Shown one piece after another: positions 24,198-32,767 of a stretch of DNA of 36,756 nucleotides (positions within the stretch are counted from its first letter, which is position 1; the number at the start of each line of letters is the position of its first letter). Position numbers and translations under genes: made by a program. This DNA is from Pseudonocardia ammonioxydans (GTDB lineage Bacteria > Actinomycetota > Actinomycetes > Mycobacteriales > Pseudonocardiaceae): contig NZ_FOUY01000050.1 of assembly GCF_900115005.1 (NCBI RefSeq), positions 1 through 36,756 on the forward strand, read 5' to 3'. Below the pieces are notes generated by a model. It saw only the letters and a list, made by a program, of their open reading frames with translations. It ran no database searches and was not told where the DNA came from.

Positions 24198-25685
24198 ATG
24201 ACACCCCGCTTCCCGGAACCCGCCGTCACGCCGGGCTCCACGCCACTGGCCGCCCGGCTGCGCGAGCTCGTCGCGGCCGACCCGACCCGGCCGCTCGCCT
24301 CCGACGGTGACACCGTGCGCACCCGGGCGGAGTTCGACGCCCGCACCAACCGGCTCGCCCGGGCGTTCGCCGACCGCGGGGTCGCCCGCGGCGACCTGGT
24401 GTCGATCGCGCTGCCGAACACCGTGCGCCACCTGGAGTGCTCGGTCGCCGCGTGGAAGCTGGGCGCGGTGCCGCAGCCGCTGTCGGCGAAGCTGCCCGAT
24501 GTCGAGCGGGACGCGGTGCTCGCCGTCGGCCGCCCCGCACTCACCGTGACCGTCGAGTCCGATGTGGACGAGTCCGGACACGACGACGAGCCGCTGCCCG
24601 ACCTCATCGGACCGTCCTGGAAGGCCCCCACCTCCGGTGGTTCGACCGGGCGCCCGAAGCTGATCGTGGCCGGTCAGGCCGCCTGCGTGGAGCAGGCGCT
24701 GGCCCGGGTGGACGGCCTGCGGCTCGACCGCGACGGCGTCATGCTCTGCACCGCGCCGCTGCACCACAACGCGCCGTACATGTTCTCGCTGATGGCGTTG
24801 CTGCAGGGCCACCACGTCGTGCTGATGCAGCGGTTCGACGCCGCCCGCACGCTCGAGCTGGTCGGAGAGCACGGCGTCACCTGGCTCTACGTCGTCCCGA
24901 CCATGATGGGACGGATGCTGCGGCTCCCGCCGGAGCACTGGGACTCCGCCGCGCTCGGCAGCCTGCGCACCGTGCTGCACGTCGGTGCGCCCTGCCCGCC
25001 CGAGGTCAAGCGCGGCTGGCTGGACCGGGTCGGGCCGGGCACCGTGCTGGAGCTGTACTCCGGCACCGAGTCACAGGCCGGCACCGCCATCGACGGGCAC
25101 GACTGGCTGGCCCACCCCGGATCGGTCGGCCGGGTCGTGCGCGGCGAGATGAAGATCTGCGACGACGACGGCCGCGAGCTCGAACCGAACGAGACCGGCG
25201 AGATCTGGATGCGCTCGGACGGGCCGGCGGCGTACCACTACCTGGGCGCAGTCGCGCGGGAACGGGGCGGCTGGGAGTCGCTCGGCGACATGGGCCACTT
25301 CGACGAGGACGGCTGGCTCCACCTCGCCGACCGGCGCTCGGACATGATCCTCGTGGGCGGCGCCAACGTGTACCCGGCCGAGGTCGAGGCGGCGCTGATC
25401 GCCCACCCCGCGGTGCGCGACGCGGTCGTCGTCGGGCTGCCCGACGACGACTACGGCCGGGTCGTGCACGCGATCGTCCAGCCGTTCCCGGAGGTCTCCC
25501 CCGCGCCGGCCGAACTGCGTGAGCACTGCGCGCGCCTGCTCAGCCGGTACAAGATCCCGCGCAGCGTCGAGCTCGTCGAGCACCCACTGCGCGACGACGC
25601 CGGGAAGGTCCGCCGTTCGGAGCTGGCCGCGGCCCGCCGACCGGTCGCAGGCTCTCGGCCGTCTGCGGAAGGATGCCGTTCATGA
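24198..25685 (+). CDS. AMP-dependent acyl-CoA synthetase/ligase
   Basis: The 495-residue ANL-superfamily enzyme has the P-loop TSGGSTGRPK (residues 145-154), a second ATP motif YSGTES, the GDMGHFDEDGWLHLADRRSD hinge motif, GGANVYPAEVE, and the catalytic lysine near residue 470 in DDAGKVRRSEL. It would activate a carboxylic acid to an acyl-AMP and then an acyl-CoA. It resembles bile-acid/long-chain and aromatic CoA ligases, but the sequence alone does not name the acid. The ATG at 24198 has GGGGAG ten bases upstream. The last 20 codons run past the family end and overlap the next gene by four bases (ATGA), so the two are translationally coupled. Confidence 0.87.
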   Translation: MTPRFPEPAVTPGSTPLAARLRELVAADPTRPLASDGDTVRTRAEFDARTNRLARAFADRGVARGDLVSIALPNTVRHLECSVAAWKLGAVPQPLSAKLPDVERDAVLAVGRPALTVTVESDVDESGHDDEPLPDLIGPSWKAPTSGGSTGRPKLIVAGQAACVEQALARVDGLRLDRDGVMLCTAPLHHNAPYMFSLMALLQGHHVVLMQRFDAARTLELVGEHGVTWLYVVPTMMGRMLRLPPEHWDSAALGSLRTVLHVGAPCPPEVKRGWLDRVGPGTVLELYSGTESQAGTAIDGHDWLAHPGSVGRVVRGEMKICDDDGRELEPNETGEIWMRSDGPAAYHYLGAVARERGGWESLGDMGHFDEDGWLHLADRRSDMILVGGANVYPAEVEAALIAHPAVRDAVVVGLPDDDYGRVVHAIVQPFPEVSPAPAELREHCARLLSRYKIPRSVELVEHPLRDDAGKVRRSELAAARRPVAGSRPSAEGCRS

Positions 25686-26335
25686 CCGACCTCCTGGACC
25701 GGCTCCGCGCGCTGCAGGTGTCCTCGCTGTGCGATGCCGACAAGTCGCTGCCGGTGGTGGACCCGGCGATCCGGGCCCTCGTACCGGACGTCGTGCTGGC
25801 CGGACCCGCGGTCACCGTGTCCTGCGTCGACGACCACCTGCCGATGTTCGCCGCGCTGGCCGCAGCCGCACCCGGATCGGTGCTGGTGGTGGCCGGAGCC
25901 GGTGGGACCCGGGCGGTCTCCGGCGAGCTGTTCGCCACCGAGGCGCACCGGCGCGGGCTGGCCGGGATCGTCGTCGACGGCCTGGTCCGCGACGTCCGCG
26001 GGCTGCGCGCGCTCGGCCTGCCGGTGTTCGCCCGCGGCACGTGTCCGGCGTCCGGCTCGGTGCGCGACCCGGGCACGGTGGACGAGCCGGTGTCGTTCGG
26101 CGGGCTCGTCGTGCACCCGGGCGATTTGGTCTGCGGCGACGACGACGGGCTGCTCGTCGCCCCACCGGACCGCCTCGCCGAGATCGTCGGGGCCGCCGAG
26201 GAGATCGAGCGGACGGAGGCCGCCCTGGTCACGGCGATGCGCAAGGGCCGTGACCTGCACGGTCTGACCACGGTCGACGAGCATGTCGCCGCGCTGTACC
26301 GGGGTGAGCCGAGCGCCCTGGGCTTTCGCGTCTGA
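25682..26335 (+). CDS. RraA-family protein (4-hydroxy-4-methyl-2-oxoglutarate aldolase-like)
   Basis: The 217-residue protein carries the RraA-family core. VSSLCDADKSLPVVDPAIRA comes at the start, AGAGGTRAVSGELFATEAHR in the middle, and GIVVDGLVRDVRGLRALGLP includes the conserved D-G-x-x-R-D that binds metal and substrate in the aldolase members. GDLVCGDDDGLLVAPP follows. Members are either class II HMG/CHA aldolases of protocatechuate and gallate breakdown or RNase E regulators. Since it is coupled to an acyl-CoA ligase, a catabolic aldolase or lyase role is more likely. I chose the ATG at 25682 over that at 25673 because GGAAGGA is properly spaced from the former and the ATGA overlap is typical. 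Confidence 0.82.
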   Translation: MTDLLDRLRALQVSSLCDADKSLPVVDPAIRALVPDVVLAGPAVTVSCVDDHLPMFAALAAAAPGSVLVVAGAGGTRAVSGELFATEAHRRGLAGIVVDGLVRDVRGLRALGLPVFARGTCPASGSVRDPGTVDEPVSFGGLVVHPGDLVCGDDDGLLVAPPDRLAEIVGAAEEIERTEAALVTAMRKGRDLHGLTTVDEHVAALYRGEPSALGFRV

Positions 26336-26371
26336 CTCCCGCGGCGCCTCCGCCGGGCGCGCCGGCACCGC

Positions 26372-26521
26372 TCAGGCGGCGGTCTCCCAGGTCCATTCCT
26401 CGGTCATCGGGCCGGCACAGTCCGGGCACGGGACCTCGACCCCGGCGGTCTCGCCCGCCGGCAGCTCCGCCTGGACGCCGCAACCGGCGCACCGGCACCA
26501 GGACACGTCGCGTACGTACAT
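26372..26521 (-). CDS. Small zinc-ribbon protein
   Basis: The 49-residue protein starts MYVRDVSWCRCAGCGVQAEL and has CPDC later, giving C-x-C-x-x-C and C-x-x-C knuckles, a typical single zinc ribbon. The tail EEWTWETAA is acidic and aromatic. Such small ribbon proteins accompany various metal-dependent or amide-degrading systems, but I cannot assign this one. The ATG at 26521 is my choice. A GTG at 26542 in frame would lie inside the perfect palindrome just upstream. No ribosome site precedes either, so the message may be leaderless. It is convergent with the CoA-ligase/RraA unit. Confidence 0.6.
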   Translation of the reverse strand: MYVRDVSWCRCAGCGVQAELPAGETAGVEVPCPDCAGPMTEEWTWETAA

Positions 26522-26533
26522 GTGTTCGAGGGT

Positions 26534-26553
26534 GAACCACACCGGTGTGGTTC
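26534..26553. promoter_or_regulatory. 20-base perfect palindrome upstream of the zinc-ribbon gene
   Basis: GAACCACACCGGTGTGGTTC is its own reverse complement over all 20 bases. It ends 12 bases before the ATG of the minus-strand zinc-ribbon gene and 24 bases from the LuxR remnant. Its length and perfection suggest a dimeric regulator's operator (GntR- or TetR-like), but it matches no box I know well. It lacks the size and T tract of a terminator. Confidence 0.5.
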
Positions 26554-26577
26554 GCAAGCCCGGCGCCCACGACCTGA

Positions 26578-26802
26578 TCACAGCAGGCCGGCCGCCCGGG
26601 CCGCGAGCACCGCCCTGGTGCGGTTGCGGACCCCGAGCTTGCGCATCGCGCTGCGCAGGTACGACGTGACCGTCTCGACGGTCAGCCCGAATGCATGGGC
26701 GATCTCGGCGACCCGATCGACGCGGCCCCGGGGCTGCTCGCTCGCCGGCTGCCCGGGTGAGCCGAACGACGGCCTGCGCTGGGTGTCCGACGTGCCCCGC
26801 AC
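26578..26802 (-). pseudogene. Truncated LuxR-type helix-turn-helix remnant
   Basis: The C-terminal 47 residues of this frame, starting DRVAEIAHAFGLTVETVTSY and continuing LRSAMRKLGVRNRTRAVLAA, are the last three helices of a LuxR-type HTH. The first helix (L-T-x-R-E-x-x-V-L) is missing and the residues before it look random. A GTG at 26802 would give 74 residues, too short for a normal regulator. It is probably the decayed end of a LuxR protein, although a short HTH-only protein is not excluded. Confidence 0.5.
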
Positions 26803-26853
26803 CGTGCCCGGTATCGCCGGCGCCGAGGAGCGGCCGAACGGCTGACCCGCCGT

Positions 26854-26892
26854 CGGTGCGGTGCGGTGTGCTCCTCGCGCCGCACCGCACCG
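26854..26892. other. Strong hairpin upstream of the MalT-like regulator
   Basis: CGGTGCGGTGCGG (26854-26866) pairs perfectly with CCGCACCGCACCG (26880-26892), a 13-base-pair stem with a 13-base loop, about 125 bases before the regulator's start. It could be an operator or a terminator for transcription entering from the left. Confidence 0.4.
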
Positions 26893-27016
26893 GCCTCCGG
26901 CGAGAATCGGAGGACAGCACCGACCACTACCCGTTCGGGTGGGCAGCACCGCCCATGGGGATGACACTGTGACGTCGGTCATGCACGCTGGCGGATGGTG
27001 GTGTGACGGAGGGTCG

Positions 27017-29734
27017 ATGACGGCGAGAGCGGCAGCGTCCTCACCGGCACCGGTGGGGCCGGCGCAGGGTGCGCCGACCCGGTTCCGGACGCCGGTACCC
27101 GTCCACGACGTCATCGAACGCCGGCGGATCCTCGACGACCTGCGCGACTCCGAGCCCGGCCGGCTCGTGGTCGTGCACGCGCCCGCGGGCTACGGCAAGA
27201 CCACGCTCGCCGTCCAATGGCTGTCGGAGCTGCAGGCTCGGGGCGCCACCGTCACGTGGCTGGGCCTGCACCGCGACGACAACGACCCGCACTGGTTCCT
27301 GACCCACCTGGTGGGCGCGGTGCGCCGGGTGCTCCCCGCTGCCACCGAGTCGATCGACGATCTGGTGGACCTGCTCGAGCAGAACGCCGACGATACACAG
27401 AACTACACGCTCTCGGCACTGTTGGACCTGATCGCCGGACACGAACGCCGGTTCGTCCTCGCCTTCGACGACTGGCATCTCGTCGACGACGACGCGGTGC
27501 ACCGCGCGCTGCTGCACCTGCTCGATCTGGCGCCCCCGAACCTGTCGATCGTGCTGACCAGCCGCCGCCGGCCACGGCTGCCACTGAGCCGGCTGCGGGT
27601 GAGCCGGCAGTTGACGGAGATCGACGCCGACGTCCTCCGATTCGATCTCGAGGAGTCCCGCGAGTTCCTGGTCGAGCTGAACGGGCTGAGGCTCGACGGC
27701 GATGACGTCGCCCGGCTCTCCATCGGGACCGACGGGTGGGTGGCGGCGCTGCAATTGGTGTCGCTGTCCTTGCGGGACAGTGCCGACCCGGCGGAGCTGA
27801 TCGACGGCTTCTCCGGGCGACACCGCTCGATCGGTGATTACCTCACGGAGAACGTGCTGGACGCCCTCCCCACGGAGATCCTGGACGTCCTGCTCGCCAC
27901 GTCGGTGTGCGACCGCCTGTGCGGGGGGCTCGCCGGAGTTCTCGCCGGCCGCGCCGACGGTCAGGCCGTGCTGGAGGAGCTCGAGAGCAGGAACCTCTTC
28001 CTGCGTCCGCTCGACAACGAGCGGGACTGGTTCCGCTATCACCATCTGTTCCTCGATCACCTGCGTCGGCGTCTCGACCGGGACCACCCCGGCCGGGCAG
28101 CGACACTGCACGCCCGGGCGTCGCAGTGGTTCACCGACCACGAACTGGTTCCCGAGGCCGTGACACACGCGCTGGCGGGCGGCGACGTCGTCCGGGCCAC
28201 GGACCTCGTCGAGGCGAACGCCATGGCGATGGTGGAACACAGCCGCATGGCCAGCCTGCTCGGCCTGCTCGGCCGGCTTCCTCCTACCGCGGCCGACGAC
28301 CGGCCCGCGTTGCTGATGGCGGTCGCGTGGGCGAACTGCCTGCTGCAGCGGAGCGAGGCGGCCCAGTCGTCGCTCGACCGGCTCCGACCGGCGTTGCGCC
28401 GCGACGAGTCGTACGAGGAGAGGTGCAGCGAGGCTGATGTCGTGCAGGCATGCATCGACGTCTACGGCGACCGCACCGACCGCGCGGAAGAGCTGGTCCG
28501 ACGCAGCCTGGACCGCCCCGACAGCTATCGGCCCTGGGTCGTGGGGGTCGCCGCGAACATTCAGAGCTTCTGCGACATCCACGCGATGCGCTTCGTGCGC
28601 GCACGCGAACGTCAGCGCTGGGCGCTGCCGGTCCACGCCCGTACGACCGGGCCGTTCGCCGCCGTCTACGGCCGCTGTTTCGCCGGCATCGCCGCGCTGT
28701 CCCAGCTGGACACGGTCGGCGCGGAGGAACATCTGCGCGGCGCGGTACTGCTCGCGCGGGAATCGGCCGGTCGCCGCTCGCACGCAGCACAACTGGCCGG
28801 AGCACTCCTGGGCGAGCTGCACTACCTGCGCGGGCAGTTGGACGAGGCCGAACGCCTGCTGGAGGCGTGCAGCGAGCTGGGCGCCGAGAGCGGCGTCGTC
28901 GACTTCATGATCGCCAGCTACGCCCTCCAGGCCCGGATCAAGGCCGGACGCGGTGCCGCCGGGGAGGCGGCGACACTGCTCACCGAGGGAAACCGGGTGG
29001 CCGATCGGCTCGGCCTGCCGCGGCTGCACAGCGCACTCGGTGCGGAGCGGATCGCTCAGCTTCTCGGGCGTGGCCGGATCCGGGAGGCCCGGAGGGTGGC
29101 CCAGGACCTGCCGGACGGCTCGTCGGCGCCCGGCGGCATCGGGACCCGCATCGATCAGATCCGGAGTTCCTCGCTGGCCTCGGTCTACTCGGCCGAGCAG
29201 GACCACGATCGGGCCGTGGGCCTCCTCGAAGCCCTCGTCCATGAGGCCCGGGGTCACGGGCAGGCACGGACGACACTGGAACTGTCGGTGCAACTGGTCG
29301 GAGTGCAGGAGCGTGCAGGCCGCTCCCTGGCGGCCGAGCGCACGCTGTCCGCGGTGCTGAGCCGCGCCCTGCGGGCGGGAGTGACCCAGGTCGTCCGCGA
29401 CGGTGGCCCACAGGTCCGGTCCGTACTCGACCGGCTCGTCGCCCACGCACGCGAGGGAACCGCCCGCGAGTCGCTCCCCTCGGCCGACGAACTCACGGCA
29501 GTGTTCGCCGTCCCCTCGCACGAGGAGGACCAGCACGCCACGGCGCTCACCGGGCGCGAGAACGAGATCCTGCGGATGCTCGATATCGGGCACAGCAACC
29601 AGCAACTCGCGTCGGCGCTCGGCGTCACCGTGAACACGGTCAAGTGGTATCTGAAGAACATCTACGGCAAGCTCGGCGCCGCCAATCGCACCCAGGCGGT
29701 GTCGGTCGCCCGGCGTACCGGCTTGCTGGGCTGA
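27017..29734 (+). CDS. Large ATP-binding LuxR regulator (LAL/MalT-like)
   Basis: The 905-residue protein is a LAL-type regulator. Near the N-terminus there is Walker A VVVHAPAGYGKTTLAVQWLS (about 51-70), then Walker B FVLAFDDWHLVDDD, a STAND-type ATPase body, a long helical-repeat (TPR-like) region, and a C-terminal LuxR HTH (LTGRENEILRMLDIGHSNQQ to GLL). In MalT-like proteins ATP and an inducer bound by the repeat domain drive oligomerisation and activation of catabolic genes. The frame is open far upstream, but the ATG at 27017 has GACGGAGGG seven bases before it and the conserved part begins soon after. It converges on the hydrolase/monooxygenase unit, which is a plausible target. Confidence 0.88.
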   Translation: MTARAAASSPAPVGPAQGAPTRFRTPVPVHDVIERRRILDDLRDSEPGRLVVVHAPAGYGKTTLAVQWLSELQARGATVTWLGLHRDDNDPHWFLTHLVGAVRRVLPAATESIDDLVDLLEQNADDTQNYTLSALLDLIAGHERRFVLAFDDWHLVDDDAVHRALLHLLDLAPPNLSIVLTSRRRPRLPLSRLRVSRQLTEIDADVLRFDLEESREFLVELNGLRLDGDDVARLSIGTDGWVAALQLVSLSLRDSADPAELIDGFSGRHRSIGDYLTENVLDALPTEILDVLLATSVCDRLCGGLAGVLAGRADGQAVLEELESRNLFLRPLDNERDWFRYHHLFLDHLRRRLDRDHPGRAATLHARASQWFTDHELVPEAVTHALAGGDVVRATDLVEANAMAMVEHSRMASLLGLLGRLPPTAADDRPALLMAVAWANCLLQRSEAAQSSLDRLRPALRRDESYEERCSEADVVQACIDVYGDRTDRAEELVRRSLDRPDSYRPWVVGVAANIQSFCDIHAMRFVRARERQRWALPVHARTTGPFAAVYGRCFAGIAALSQLDTVGAEEHLRGAVLLARESAGRRSHAAQLAGALLGELHYLRGQLDEAERLLEACSELGAESGVVDFMIASYALQARIKAGRGAAGEAATLLTEGNRVADRLGLPRLHSALGAERIAQLLGRGRIREARRVAQDLPDGSSAPGGIGTRIDQIRSSSLASVYSAEQDHDRAVGLLEALVHEARGHGQARTTLELSVQLVGVQERAGRSLAAERTLSAVLSRALRAGVTQVVRDGGPQVRSVLDRLVAHAREGTARESLPSADELTAVFAVPSHEEDQHATALTGRENEILRMLDIGHSNQQLASALGVTVNTVKWYLKNIYGKLGAANRTQAVSVARRTGLLG

Positions 29735-29766
29735 CCCGGGGCCGAGCCGATCGAGTCGGCCCCGGG
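29735..29766. terminator. Bidirectional terminator hairpin
   Basis: CCCGGGGCCGA (29735-29745) pairs perfectly with TCGGCCCCGGG (29756-29766), a stem of 11 base pairs with a ten-base loop, between the convergent regulator (stop 29734) and hydrolase (stop 29775). Confidence 0.75.
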
Positions 29767-29774
29767 CCGCCACC

Positions 29775-30941
29775 TCACAGCGCGGCGTAGAGGGCCTGTT
29801 CGAACTCCCCGTAGACCGCGTAGGTCTCCGGCAGGACGAACGGCAGCGAGTTGGTGTAGACCGACGCGCAGACCCCGGTCGTCCGGTCGATCCAGAAGTG
29901 GGTGTTGAACAGTCCCGCCCAGGCACCGCTGCCGGCCCGGCGCCCACCGGGGATGTCGGCGGTGTTGAGCAGCAACCCGTAGCCCCACTTCCAGCCGGGC
30001 CCGGCGTTGAACTCGGAGGTGATCGGCGGATCCGCCGTGGGGATCTCCGGCGGGAAGTCCAGCGCGCCGATCTGGTTGGTGAACGCCTCCTCGACCGTCT
30101 CCGGCCGCAGGATCCGCTCGCCGTCGAGCTCGCCTCCGCCCAGCAGCGCCCGCTGGAACCGCAGGTAGTCGCGCGGGGTCGAGTACAGCCCGTGCCCTGC
30201 GGCCCACCAGTCGGGTTGCTGCGGCAGGATCTCCCCGGCCGAGGACCAGGCACCGTTCTCCCCGGGGACGTGCACCGTCACCGCGTTCGCCGTGCGCTGC
30301 TCGTCGAGCAGGAACATGGTGTCGTCCATGCCGAGTGGGCCGGAGATCTTCTCCTTGATCACGACGTCCAGACCGGTCCCGGCGACGGTCTCGACGACCT
30401 TCCCGAGCCAGTCGGTGTTGATGCCGTAGGTGAACCGGTCGCCCGGATCGTGCAGCATCGGGGCCGCGAATGCCCCGGCACCGCCGAGCACGTTCGGGAT
30501 GCCCGCGATCTTCTCGTAGCGGGCCAGGTCCTCGTCGAAGAACCAGTAGCCCAGGCCCGACGTGTGCGTCACGAGGTTCCGCACGGTGGCCGGTGACTTC
30601 GGTGCCCGCAACCGCGGGGTGTCCCCGTCGAACCCGTCGAGCACCTGCACGTCGGCGAACTGCGGGAGGATCTCCGCGACCGGGGTGTCGAAGTCGAGCG
30701 TGCCGGCTTCCCGCTGCTGCAACGCCGCGGTCGTCGCGACCATCTTCGTCATCGACATGATCCGGAACTGGGTGCCGGCGTCGACCGTGCCGCTCTCGCC
30801 GACGGTCCGGGGGCCGGCGCCGCCCTCGTAGATGACGCCGTCGCGGTCGGCGGCGACCGCCGCGATGTGCGGTACCGCGCCGCGCTCGACGGCGGCGGTC
30901 AGAACCCTGTCGAGGGCACCGGTGTCCATGCTTCTGCCCAT
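29775..30941 (-). CDS. Serine hydrolase, class C beta-lactamase-like (EstB-type esterase)
   Basis: The 388-residue enzyme has the S-x-x-K motif SMTK with the nucleophile serine near residue 63, the Y-x-N motif YGIN in FTYGINTDWLGKVVE, and a C-terminal WAGLFNTHFWIDRTTGV where the K-T-G/H-x-G element usually lies. This is the pattern of EstB/LovD-type esterases and transesterases rather than true beta-lactamases. There is no signal peptide, so it is probably cytoplasmic. The ATG at 30941 has GGAGG seven bases before it; the ATG at 30929 is an alternative. It lies 72 bases after the monooxygenase stop on the same strand, which suggests it hydrolyses that enzyme's ester or lactone product. That pathway is inference. 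Confidence 0.85.
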   Translation of the reverse strand: MGRSMDTGALDRVLTAAVERGAVPHIAAVAADRDGVIYEGGAGPRTVGESGTVDAGTQFRIMSMTKMVATTAALQQREAGTLDFDTPVAEILPQFADVQVLDGFDGDTPRLRAPKSPATVRNLVTHTSGLGYWFFDEDLARYEKIAGIPNVLGGAGAFAAPMLHDPGDRFTYGINTDWLGKVVETVAGTGLDVVIKEKISGPLGMDDTMFLLDEQRTANAVTVHVPGENGAWSSAGEILPQQPDWWAAGHGLYSTPRDYLRFQRALLGGGELDGERILRPETVEEAFTNQIGALDFPPEIPTADPPITSEFNAGPGWKWGYGLLLNTADIPGGRRAGSGAWAGLFNTHFWIDRTTGVCASVYTNSLPFVLPETYAVYGEFEQALYAAL

Positions 30942-30966
30942 GATCGACCTCCATTGGCCGGTTCGG

Positions 30967-30991
30967 GACGCCGTTGCCGTTCGACGGCGTC
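30967..30991 (-). other. Hairpin in the monooxygenase-hydrolase spacer
   Basis: GACGCCGT (30967-30974) and ACGGCGTC (30984-30991) pair perfectly around nine bases, in the 72-base gap between two co-directional genes. It may tune expression of the downstream hydrolase or mark RNA processing. Confidence 0.35.
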
Positions 30992-31013
30992 GAGGAGAGG
31001 GCGTGCTCGAAGA

Positions 31014-32651
31014 TCAGGTTCGTGCGAAAGAAGGGTAGCCGCCGGCCGCTTCCTCGGTGCATTTCTGCCGATAGGCGCCGACGCCACCGATGTAGGACAG
31101 GACACGACGTGGTTTGCCAGGGACGTTCGAGCCGAGATACCACGACGTCGTGTTGTGGACGAGCGTCGCCGACGCGACCTCCTCGTGGTGGTCGACCCAG
31201 GCGTCCTCGCCCGCCGCGGTGGGCTCGATCGTCGTCTTGCCCTCGGTTCGCAGGTCCCGGATCGCCGAGGTGATCCACTCCGTCTGCTGCTGCAAGCAGG
31301 TGGTCATGTTGCACAACGCCGCGGACGGAGCCAGCGGGACCGCCGTCGTGAGCAGGTTCGGGTAGCCGTGCTTGGCCAATCCCATGGTCGTGCGGATGTC
31401 GCGACCCCATTCGTCGGCGAGCGACCGGCCGTCGCGGCCACGTACGTCGATGCGGGTGAGCGAGCCTGTCCCGGCATCGAAGCCGGTCGCAAGGATGATC
31501 ACGTCCAGTTCGTGGAGGGTGCCGTCGGACAGCTCGATCCCCTCGGCGCGGATCTGGGCGATCGGGTTGTCGCGCACGTTGACCAGGTCGACGTTGTCCC
31601 TGTGGTAGGTCTCCAGGTACCCGTTCTCCAACGGGACCCGGTGGGTGCCGAACCCGTAATCGGTCGGTACCAGTGTGTCGATCAGGTGTTGGTCGCCCCG
31701 GAGACGTTCGCGCATCTTGTTCCGGACGAACTCCGAGATGGTGTCGTTGACGCCCTGGTCGAAGAACATCTCTCCGAACGAGGCCAGCCAGAGCTTGAGC
31801 GAGCCGTCCTGGTAGGTCTCCTCGAGGATCGACTCCCGCTGCTCCGGGCTGCAGTCGGCCCAGGCGTGCTCGAAGTCGTACTCGAACCCGGTGAAGGTGT
31901 GCGGCAGGGTGGCCCGCAGCTCCTCGAAGCGTTCCTTGTAGCGGTGCTGGTCCGCTTCGGCGTAGGCCGGGTTCTTCATCGGCAGCACGTACTGCGGGGT
32001 CCGGGCGAACACGGTCAGGTGCCCGACCTCGGGGGCGACCGTCTGGATGACCTGAATGCCGGTCGCGCCGACGCCGACGACACCGACCCGCTTCCCCGCC
32101 AGCTCGGGGCCGTCGACCGGGTAGGAGGACGTGAAGACGAGCTCCCCACGGAACGACTCCGTGCCCTCGATGTTCTTCAGCGGCGCGGACAGCATCCCCG
32201 CGCAGGAGACGAAGAACTGGGTGTCCACGACGTCGCCCTGGTCGGTGTGGATCCGCCAGCGACCGCGCTCCTCGTCGTAGTGGGCGGCCGTGACGCGGGT
32301 GCCGAACCGGATGTCCTGACGAAGGTCCAGCCGGTCGGTCACGTAGTGCAGCCACTGCTCGATCTCCGGCTGACCCGGGAACTTCTGGCTCCACGCCCAG
32401 TCCTTGTAGAGCGACTCGTCGAACAGGTACTGGTAGATGTAGCCCTCGGAGTCGAAGCGGGCGCCCGGGTAGCGGTTCCACCACCAGGTCCCGCCCACAT
32501 CGCCCGCCGCATCGAACGAGCGCACCCGCAGACCCTGCTCGCGCAGCTGGTGGAGCTGGTAGAGCCCGGCCACCCCGGCGCCGAGCACCACCGCGTCGAC
32601 CTCGTCGGTCACGTCGCCGGCCCGGGGCCCCGGGCCGTTCGCAGTCGCCAT
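31014..32651 (-). CDS. BVMO-like flavin monooxygenase with atypical fingerprint
   Basis: The 545-residue flavoprotein has the type I BVMO layout. FAD motif VVLGAGVAGLYQLHQL is followed by GGTWWWNRYPGARFDSEGYI, NADPH motif GVVGVGATGIQVIQ, and the C-terminal DVIILATGFDAGTGSLTRID. The fingerprint normally F-x-G-x-x-x-H-x-x-x-W-P reads FRGELVFTSSYP (residues 167-178), so the conserved His is Phe and the Trp is Tyr. It may be a variant BVMO or an oxidase-like homologue. The ATG at 32651 has GTGAGGA upstream; the frame extends to 32696 without better support. It is followed by a serine hydrolase, the usual companion of ketone-oxidising BVMOs, and nearby is a MalT-like regulator. Confidence 0.87.
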   Translation of the reverse strand: MATANGPGPRAGDVTDEVDAVVLGAGVAGLYQLHQLREQGLRVRSFDAAGDVGGTWWWNRYPGARFDSEGYIYQYLFDESLYKDWAWSQKFPGQPEIEQWLHYVTDRLDLRQDIRFGTRVTAAHYDEERGRWRIHTDQGDVVDTQFFVSCAGMLSAPLKNIEGTESFRGELVFTSSYPVDGPELAGKRVGVVGVGATGIQVIQTVAPEVGHLTVFARTPQYVLPMKNPAYAEADQHRYKERFEELRATLPHTFTGFEYDFEHAWADCSPEQRESILEETYQDGSLKLWLASFGEMFFDQGVNDTISEFVRNKMRERLRGDQHLIDTLVPTDYGFGTHRVPLENGYLETYHRDNVDLVNVRDNPIAQIRAEGIELSDGTLHELDVIILATGFDAGTGSLTRIDVRGRDGRSLADEWGRDIRTTMGLAKHGYPNLLTTAVPLAPSAALCNMTTCLQQQTEWITSAIRDLRTEGKTTIEPTAAGEDAWVDHHEEVASATLVHNTTSWYLGSNVPGKPRRVLSYIGGVGAYRQKCTEEAAGGYPSFART

Positions 32652-32767
32652 CGTCCTCACCGTTCCTCGTTCGGGAGTGATGGACTGCACAGTCACAGGG
32701 GAGCCCCCTGATCGGCCCCCTCTTCCGGGTAGCGACGTGGCCGCGCCCGGGTGGTGGCCCGGCGGGA

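Noticed and set aside
26534..26553. LexA (SOS) box
   Set aside because: The palindrome has GAAC and GTTC at its ends, but they are 12 bases apart; the actinobacterial SOS box has a four-base spacing.
27041..30253. Very long open frame on the minus strand (over 1000 codons) opposite the MalT-like regulator
   Set aside because: It is an antisense shadow produced by G+C-rich third positions. It lacks a family match and covers the validated regulator and the terminator after it.
29662..32484. Long minus-strand frame through the monooxygenase and hydrolase in another phase
   Set aside because: It is a frame-shifted shadow of two genes with clear motifs; its composition is Arg/Pro-rich and not protein-like.
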